NCBI RefSeq assembly: GCF_003347495.1
Contig: NZ_QCXY01000018.1
Span: forward strand, 1 to 37,098
From: Pleomorphovibrio marinus
GTDB lineage: Bacteria; Bacteroidota; Bacteroidia; Cytophagales; Cyclobacteriaceae
Direction of reading: 5' to 3'
DNA: 37,098 nt
Below the pieces are notes generated by a model. It ran no database searches, was not told where the DNA came from, and was given only the letters and a program-made list of their open reading frames with translations. How positions within the stretch are numbered: position 1 is the stretch's first letter; each line of letters starts with the position of its first letter. Below, in pieces: positions 31,724 to 37,098 of this stretch. Position numbers and translations under genes: made by a program.

Positions 31724-32959
31724 TTACTTTGGTAGGTAGGTGAGAAAACTCAGTTGTGATTCGTCATATACTTCCATTGCCAAATCCTGCAATTCATCCG
31801 CAGTAGCGGAACGTATGGTCTGAAAAATGGTTTCCAAGGGATCCACATAACCTTTGTCGAGAAGGTTCTTTCCGTAAACCAGCATCAATCCCACATAATT
31901 TTCCTCTGCCATGGCCATCTGCCCTATTGCCTGTTCTTTGGCCATGTGCAACTGTAGGGTCCCTAGCTTTTTTTCCCGGATCCTTTTCAGTTCTCTTAAT
32001 ACTATGCGCCTGGCCTTGGATGCGGCTTTTTCTTCTGTACCATAATATATGCCAATAAACCCTGTATCAGTGAAGGCTTGATACACCGACTCGATACTAT
32101 ATACCATTCCGTGCTTTTCACGCAGGGCAAGGTTCAACCGAGAGTTCATACTGGGACCACCCAATACATTATTTAGGAGGTACAATTTAAACCTTCGTTG
32201 GTCATGGATGGATATGGCCTGCTTACCTAGTGCACAATGTGCCTGCGTAACCTCCTTATACACTACGGTGTCTTTTGGAACATAGGAGTTGGCAGCAAAC
32301 CTTTGGTGGCTGCTGGTCTTGGTAGGGATCTCTTCCAGTAAAGGAACGATCTTTTTGAGGACTTTGTCAAAACTAATATTGCCGACTACGGAAAAAACTA
32401 TCCTTGAGGTGTCCAACCGTTCATGAAGAAACCTCAAAAAATCCTTTTGACTGAAATGATTCACTGTTTCTTCGGTGCCAAGTATGTTTTTCCCCAGGGA
32501 ATGACCCGGAAAAAGGAATTCATCAAATTCATCCTGAAGGCAGTCGTCCGGAGAATCCCTGTACATGGCCATCTCCTCTAAAATCACCTGCCTTTCTTTT
32601 TCTATCTGCTTGGGGGGGAAAATGGAGTCGAATGTAATGTCATAGAGCAATTCGGAAGCTTTGCCCCAATGTTGCTTCAACACGGAGGCATAAAAGCATA
32701 TCTTCTCCTTGGTGGTATAGGCATTGAGCTCTCCCCCTACCGCTTCCAGTCGGTTGATAATGTGGAAAGCCTTCCTTTTATGGGTGCCTTTGAAGGCCAT
32801 ATGCTCCCAAAAATGGGCTAACCCTTCTTGGCCTTCCCCTTCATCCCTACTGCCTATATCCAACACAAAACCCGAATGCACCATGCGTGTATGTGGGATA
32901 AGTTGATGAATTATTCTGATTCCGTTGCTGAGTTCTTTTACTTGATAAACCATGCCCAT
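31724..32959 (-). CDS. M16 family zinc peptidase (insulinase/processing-peptidase type)
   Basis: The inverted zinc motif HFWEH (residues 49-53 from MGMVYQVKEL) sits in GLAHFWEHMAFKGTHKR. The downstream acidic ligand region is RQVILEEM about 75 residues later. The second, inactive M16 half spans about residues 180-400 and includes GGPSMNSRLNLALREKHGMV, the conserved R/Y region. There is no signal peptide, hence a cytoplasmic single-chain protein of about 412 aa, like bacterial PqqL/YmxG relatives. The start MGMVY (32959), or MVYQ two codons later, is preferred because a frame to 33037 begins with a Cys-rich stretch unlike the family. It lies 5 bp before the O-methyltransferase gene. Confidence 0.9.
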   Translation of the reverse strand: MGMVYQVKELSNGIRIIHQLIPHTRMVHSGFVLDIGSRDEGEGQEGLAHFWEHMAFKGTHKRKAFHIINRLEAVGGELNAYTTKEKICFYASVLKQHWGKASELLYDITFDSIFPPKQIEKERQVILEEMAMYRDSPDDCLQDEFDEFLFPGHSLGKNILGTEETVNHFSQKDFLRFLHERLDTSRIVFSVVGNISFDKVLKKIVPLLEEIPTKTSSHQRFAANSYVPKDTVVYKEVTQAHCALGKQAISIHDQRRFKLYLLNNVLGGPSMNSRLNLALREKHGMVYSIESVYQAFTDTGFIGIYYGTEEKAASKARRIVLRELKRIREKKLGTLQLHMAKEQAIGQMAMAEENYVGLMLVYGKNLLDKGYVDPLETIFQTIRSATADELQDLAMEVYDESQLSFLTYLPK

Positions 32960-33046
32960 ATTCTGCCTGCAAAAGTAACAGCAATAATTGGAATTATTAA
33001 ACACAGGGTAAAAAGACCGGGTAAATCCTTGGGGCAATCTGCATTT

Positions 33047-34300
33047 TTACCAGTCCACTACCGAGCCATCAAAAGGGTCATAGCTTTCAGGGTTGGTCCA
33101 GTCATGGCCTATTTTGTCCTCCAGGGCATCTTCGTCCAGCTCTACACCTAGCCCAGGTCCCTCCGGTATCAAAACACTTCCGTCTGCTTGCAGCTTAAAC
33201 GGGTTTTTCAAATACCCTTCCCCCAGTGAAACTTGTTCCTGTACCAGAAAATTGGGGATACTGGCTGCTAAATGTAGCCCGCAGGCCAAGGAAATGGGGC
33301 CCATGGGGTTGTGGGGGGCGATGGCGGCATAATAGGCCTCTGCCATTCCCGCAATCAGCCTGCATTCGGTAAGCCCACCAGCATGGCAGATATCTGGTTG
33401 AAGGATGCTAGCCGCTCCTTTTTCCAAAATTTCCCTAAACCCCCATTTGGTGAAAATCCTTTCTCCGGTGGCAATGGGTAGATGGGTGCCCCGGGCAATA
33501 TCCACCATCACATCTACATTTTGTGCCTGGCAGGGTTCCTCTATAAACATGGGTTGAAAGGGCTCCAATTCTTTGATCAGCAGCTTTGCTGTTTGTGGGC
33601 TGATGGCACCGTGGAAATCTATCCCTATATCCATTTCGTCACCTCCGGCTTCCCGGAGTGAGGCGAAATTGTCCACTGCATATTTTACGAAGGCGGGGTT
33701 CTCCACTATTCCGGCGGGTTTTTTCTTTGCCACTCCCGTTTTGATGACCGAGTATCCTTCGGCCTTTCTTTTTTTCATGTCCTCGGCATTGCTTGCCCTA
33801 CCGTAAATCCTTACCCTGTCACGGGTAGGTCCACCGAAGAGTTCATAAACGGGTACACCCAATAATTTACCCTTGATATCCCAGAGGGCCTGGTCTATGC
33901 CGCTAAGTGCACTGGTAAGTATGGGGCCCCCTCTGTAGAAAGCATGTCTATAAATCGCCTGCCAGTGATGCACTACTCTCCTTGGGTCTTTCCCCAATAA
34001 ATAAGGCTCTATTTCTTTTATGGCGGTCTGAATGGTAAGTGCCCTTCCTTCCAGCAATGGTTCTCCAAGCCCGATCACCCCCTCGCTGGTGTGGATTTTA
34101 AGGAAAATCCAACGGGGCTTGACGAGAAAGGTCTCCAACTTGGTGATTTTCACATCCCCATATAGGTTTTCAGGAGCAGGTTGGTTGGCATAGGAGGAAA
34201 GGGGCAGGATTAAGGAGGTACCTGCCAATCCTAAAACCGACTGTATGGCAGACCTTCTAGATACTCCTGTTTTTTGTTTGTTGGGTCTTGTTTTTTTCAT
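33047..34300 (-). CDS. Tat-exported enolase-superfamily enzyme, D-galactonate-dehydratase-like
   Basis: This is a mandelate racemase/muconate lactonizing enzyme-type protein. Metal ligands are D228 (GIDFHG), E254 (FIEEP) and E280 (ATGER). Catalytic histidines are H230 and H330 (APHNPMGPI), and QPDICHAGG lies between. The spacings (26, 52 and 100 residues) equal those of E. coli galactonate dehydratase as I recall them. It would dehydrate a sugar acid to a 2-keto-3-deoxy acid. The N-terminus has a twin-arginine-like signal (VSRRSAIQSVLGLAG), placing it in the periplasm, which is unusual for this family. It is 28 bp from a paralogue upstream in the same operon. Confidence 0.9.
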   Translation of the reverse strand: MKKTRPNKQKTGVSRRSAIQSVLGLAGTSLILPLSSYANQPAPENLYGDVKITKLETFLVKPRWIFLKIHTSEGVIGLGEPLLEGRALTIQTAIKEIEPYLLGKDPRRVVHHWQAIYRHAFYRGGPILTSALSGIDQALWDIKGKLLGVPVYELFGGPTRDRVRIYGRASNAEDMKKRKAEGYSVIKTGVAKKKPAGIVENPAFVKYAVDNFASLREAGGDEMDIGIDFHGAISPQTAKLLIKELEPFQPMFIEEPCQAQNVDVMVDIARGTHLPIATGERIFTKWGFREILEKGAASILQPDICHAGGLTECRLIAGMAEAYYAAIAPHNPMGPISLACGLHLAASIPNFLVQEQVSLGEGYLKNPFKLQADGSVLIPEGPGLGVELDEDALEDKIGHDWTNPESYDPFDGSVVDW

Positions 34301-34327
34301 AGTTATTTTGGGCTTTTTCGGTGGCTG

Positions 34328-35569
34328 TTACCAATTGTGAATTGCCCCATCAGGGCTTTTCAATATCGGGTGAGTATGTTTTGTGTTTTCGGTAATCTCA
34401 AAAAGGAAATCCGCCTTCTCCGGGTCAAATGTTACACCAAGGCCTGGGCTGGGGTTCAGGTACACTTTACCCTCTCTGAAGTCAATAAAGTCCTCATTGA
34501 AATAGTCAGGCTTTTCAGGTTCTCCACCCGCCAACTCGATCATGCACCGTGTTGGACTAGATGAGCCCAGCACATGGATTAGGGCTGCCGTTGAAAGCGG
34601 CCCGGTAAAGTGCGGTATGATCCCCACGTAGTGCGTCTCTCCAATGGCCAAGATTTTCTTCAATTCTGTGATACCCCCGGTATTGGGAAGAGTGACCCGG
34701 CTATAGTCAATAAGGTGGTTTTCCATGAGCACATTGGTGTCCCACCTATCCCCAAACTGCTCTCCCACCGCTATGGGAACTTTGGTCATATTTCTTATGG
34801 TACGGTAGACTTCTGGGTTTTCCGAGCGGATAATGTCCTCCACAAAATAGGGCTCCATTTTCTCAAGTTCAGAACAAATTTTTATAGCTTCAGGAGTGTC
34901 AAACCTGGTGTGTAGGTCTATGGCCCAATTGCCCGATCCCCCAACCGCCTTGTCAATGCGTTCGCAGAGGTCAATCGTTTTTTTGGAATGTTCGTAAAAG
35001 TCAAAAGGCTCCTCACCGTTGCCCCCTGTAGGGCCTATACGGTAGCTTCGCAAGCCTGCGGCAATGCAGTCCTGGGCTCTGCCTTCTGGTGTATTGGCAT
35101 TGGATGCCCTGAAGCCAGTGGCATAACACTCCACGAAATTCCTGGTCTTCCCGCCGAGGAGATCATATACCGGCACATCTAGGGCTTTACCTTTCAAGTC
35201 CCACAAGGCCATCTCTATGGCTCCCAAGCCATGTAGCTTTTCCCTCCCGGGAGGGTAAAACATGCCTCTGTACAGGTATTGCCATAGATGTTCTATGCGG
35301 AAGGGGTCTTCTCCTATCAGCATTTCAGCACATTGTCTTACCATATCGGGGGTGCCGCCTTCGCCTACTCCGATTAATCCGGAGTCGGTTTCTACTTCCA
35401 CGATTCCTCGCGCCTGGTTAAACAGGGGCTTGGTATAGCCCGGGGCAGCGTAGTACCTGATTTTCTTAATTTTAAAATCTGATCTGGCATGGGCCATCGT
35501 CAACGGTAGTCCGGCCATAAGGGCGGCCCCACCTAAAGCCCCAAGCTTAATGAATTCTCTTCTCTGCAT
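34328..35569 (-). CDS. Second Tat-exported enolase-superfamily dehydratase-like enzyme
   Basis: This 413-residue paralogue of the neighbouring enzyme is clearly diverged from it. It has a clean Tat signal (RREFIKLGALGGAALMAG, residues 3-20). Metal ligands are D218 (AIDLH), E244 (FVEDI) and E270 (AVGEQ). Catalytic histidines are H220 and H320 (IIPHFTGPLS), with the same 26/52/100 spacing as the downstream paralogue. The capping-domain residues differ, so the substrate is probably a different sugar acid. It is transcribed first. No sugar transporter or 2-keto-3-deoxy aldolase gene is visible nearby, so the pathway is incomplete in this window. Confidence 0.9.
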   Translation of the reverse strand: MQRREFIKLGALGGAALMAGLPLTMAHARSDFKIKKIRYYAAPGYTKPLFNQARGIVEVETDSGLIGVGEGGTPDMVRQCAEMLIGEDPFRIEHLWQYLYRGMFYPPGREKLHGLGAIEMALWDLKGKALDVPVYDLLGGKTRNFVECYATGFRASNANTPEGRAQDCIAAGLRSYRIGPTGGNGEEPFDFYEHSKKTIDLCERIDKAVGGSGNWAIDLHTRFDTPEAIKICSELEKMEPYFVEDIIRSENPEVYRTIRNMTKVPIAVGEQFGDRWDTNVLMENHLIDYSRVTLPNTGGITELKKILAIGETHYVGIIPHFTGPLSTAALIHVLGSSSPTRCMIELAGGEPEKPDYFNEDFIDFREGKVYLNPSPGLGVTFDPEKADFLFEITENTKHTHPILKSPDGAIHNW

Positions 35570-35791
35570 AGGTTATATTGGATCTATTGAAAAAATTAAA
35601 ATAGAAAGATCCACTGTTACCTACAACTTTCTGTTCATCTTCTTTTATTATTGGCCAAATAAAAGGACAGGTAGCGGATTTTGTGCCTGTTTTGTGAAAT
35701 TTAATTTCGGCAGATTACCTTTACTTCAAAGAGGATTGTAGCAGATTGACAAATGTTTTCGTCTCGGTTATGGTATCAAAATTAAAAAAAA

Positions 35792-37048
35792 GTGAAAATC
35801 ACTATCCTAAATACAACATTAGGGCTTTTAACCCTGTCTTTACTGGTTTCTTCTTGTGATTGGTTTGGTGGAGGGACTGAATCACCCGTTACTGCCAATA
35901 TTAGAGCTTTAGAGGCTAGTGAGCGAGAATTGGTTCACAGCAGTTCCCAATTTGCACTTGATCTGTTTCAGCAGCTCCGGAAAAATGGAGATCCCAACCA
36001 ATTCTACAGCCCTTACAGCATTCACCAAGCGCTAGCTTTGGCCATGAACGGGAATGAGGATGAGGTGCTTGAGGAGTTTAAGAACCTGCTCCACTATGAA
36101 GGGATGGAACTGGAGAATGCAAACAGGGCTGCTGAATCCCTGACTCGGTACTTATTGGAGTTGGATCCAAAGGTACGGCTGGCCATCGCAAATGCCATCT
36201 GGTACAGGCAGGAATTTCAGGTGTACACCCCCTTTAAAGATACGGTGAGCAAGTACTACAGTGCGGAAATTGCCCCTCTGGACATGACGAATCCACAATC
36301 CGTAAATGTGATTAATGGCTGGATAGAGACGAATACCAATGGCCTAATCAAGGATATGCTGGATGCCATTCCTTCCAATGCAGTGATGTATCTCGTAAAT
36401 GCCCTCTATTTTAAGGGGGAATGGAAATACAGGTTTACCTCTACAAACACAGCCCCCTTTTATCCCAGCCCAAACCGAGAGGTACAAGTTGAAATGCTGC
36501 AGTATGATGAACCTGCCAACCTAAGGGGATACGCCGAGGGCGGACTTCATTATTTGGAAATTCCATATAGCACCGGACATTACAACATGGGGATAATTAT
36601 GTCCCAGGAGCATGACCTCGACGATAAAATGGAATCCTTCAACTTGGAGAAATTAGAGTTTTGGAGAGAAAATGCCCTAGAGCAAAATCTCATCCTTCAT
36701 TTCCCTAAGTTTATAATGGGTTACAAAATCGAAAACCTTAAGGAGGATTTGCAGGAAATGGGACTTAACCTGGTGTTCGAGCCCAGTACAAGGAATTTCA
36801 CAAAGTTGTTTGACCACCCCACCGAGCCCCTTGCCATTAGTAGAGTTATTCATGATGCATTTATAGAAGTGGATGAAAAAGGTACCGAGGCTGCTGCCGC
36901 CACTGTGGTAGAGATATTTACAACTTCAGCAGGGCCACAACAGCCGAGAATGTTGAGAGTTGACAAGCCTTTCGTGTTTTTTATCCAAGACAATCACAGT
37001 GGGGCCATTCTCTTTATCGGTCAATTGGGCGATCCTTCTCAATTGTAA
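35792..37048 (+). CDS. Lipoprotein serpin (serine/cysteine protease inhibitor family)
   Basis: This 418-residue serpin has a lipoprotein signal peptide (LLVSSC, lipidated C22), so it is anchored in the envelope. Serpin signatures are NQFYSPYSIHQALALAMNG, ANAIWYRQ, LVNALYFKGEWKYRF and FIEVDEKGTEAAAATVVEIF. The hinge E362-K-G-T-E-A-A-A-A-T371 has the small residues needed for loop insertion, so it is probably inhibitory. The C-terminal block is VDKPFVFFIQDNHSGAILFI. Canonical counting puts P1-P1' at T378-S379. The loop is four residues longer than in alpha-1-antitrypsin. The start is GTG at 35792, after an A-rich leader. Target proteases are unknown. Confidence 0.95.
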   Translation: MKITILNTTLGLLTLSLLVSSCDWFGGGTESPVTANIRALEASERELVHSSSQFALDLFQQLRKNGDPNQFYSPYSIHQALALAMNGNEDEVLEEFKNLLHYEGMELENANRAAESLTRYLLELDPKVRLAIANAIWYRQEFQVYTPFKDTVSKYYSAEIAPLDMTNPQSVNVINGWIETNTNGLIKDMLDAIPSNAVMYLVNALYFKGEWKYRFTSTNTAPFYPSPNREVQVEMLQYDEPANLRGYAEGGLHYLEIPYSTGHYNMGIIMSQEHDLDDKMESFNLEKLEFWRENALEQNLILHFPKFIMGYKIENLKEDLQEMGLNLVFEPSTRNFTKLFDHPTEPLAISRVIHDAFIEVDEKGTEAAAATVVEIFTTSAGPQQPRMLRVDKPFVFFIQDNHSGAILFIGQLGDPSQL

Positions 37049-37098
37049 AAAGAGAAATCAATTAGATGTAGGCAAGCGCATCAATAAACGGATTATGC

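Overview
The window reads as a chromosomal segment from a Bacteroidota member, most likely the Cytophagia/Cyclobacteriaceae side. I infer this from gene content: an ECF sigma factor with FecR and STN proteins, a TonB-dependent receptor with a carboxypeptidase-like N-terminal domain, DUF3078, DUF4221-like and DUF5687 proteins, LytS/LytTR signalling, BlaI with an M56 peptidase, and a tmRNA tag ending NYAMAA. A consensus-like Bacteroidetes -7 box (TAnnTTTG) also lies upstream of the tmRNA. No rRNA, tRNA, CRISPR array or complete insertion sequence was seen.

Layout. 1-3527: end of an outer-membrane protein, then a sigma/anti-sigma/STN-repeat protein operon. 3528-4700: decayed DNA with a DUF4221-like remnant. 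4709-6485: BlaI repressor and an M56 peptidase with POTRA-like domains. 6486-7298: dense repeats. 7299-8507: AAA ATPase. 8615-13642: minus-strand TonB receptor, TPR protein, LytS kinase and LytTR regulator. 14195-16080: two toxin-antitoxin modules with ruined toxins and intact antitoxins. 16318-16830: ssrA with terminator and promoter. 16853-21347: DsbA-like protein, lipoprotein, DUF3748 protein, and a sulfite-dehydrogenase-like cytochrome/molybdenum pair. 21617-23799: ABC exporter. 24073-25264: a membrane-protein remnant and an acetyltransferase. 25583-28174: an outer-membrane protein and dnaX, whose tau part is in the -1 frame after an A11 run. 28171-35569: DUF3078, a LysM lytic transglycosylase, an O-methyltransferase, an M16 peptidase and two Tat-exported galactonate-dehydratase-like enzymes. 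35792-37048: a lipoprotein serpin.

The most striking signal is a dispersed repeat of about 90-164 bp: ten good copies and one degenerate copy. Its AT-rich end always finishes exactly on an ATG, which is the start codon of a gene, of a short leader ORF, or of the next tandem copy. In all ten good copies, five bases overlapping that ATG pair perfectly with five bases 21-23 nt upstream. The middle pair occurs in three covarying versions (G/C, C/G, A/T). The other end also begins at an ATG in nine of ten copies. This looks like a REP/MITE-like family targeted to start codons that places a conserved hairpin over the initiation site. I do not recognise a described family that does this.
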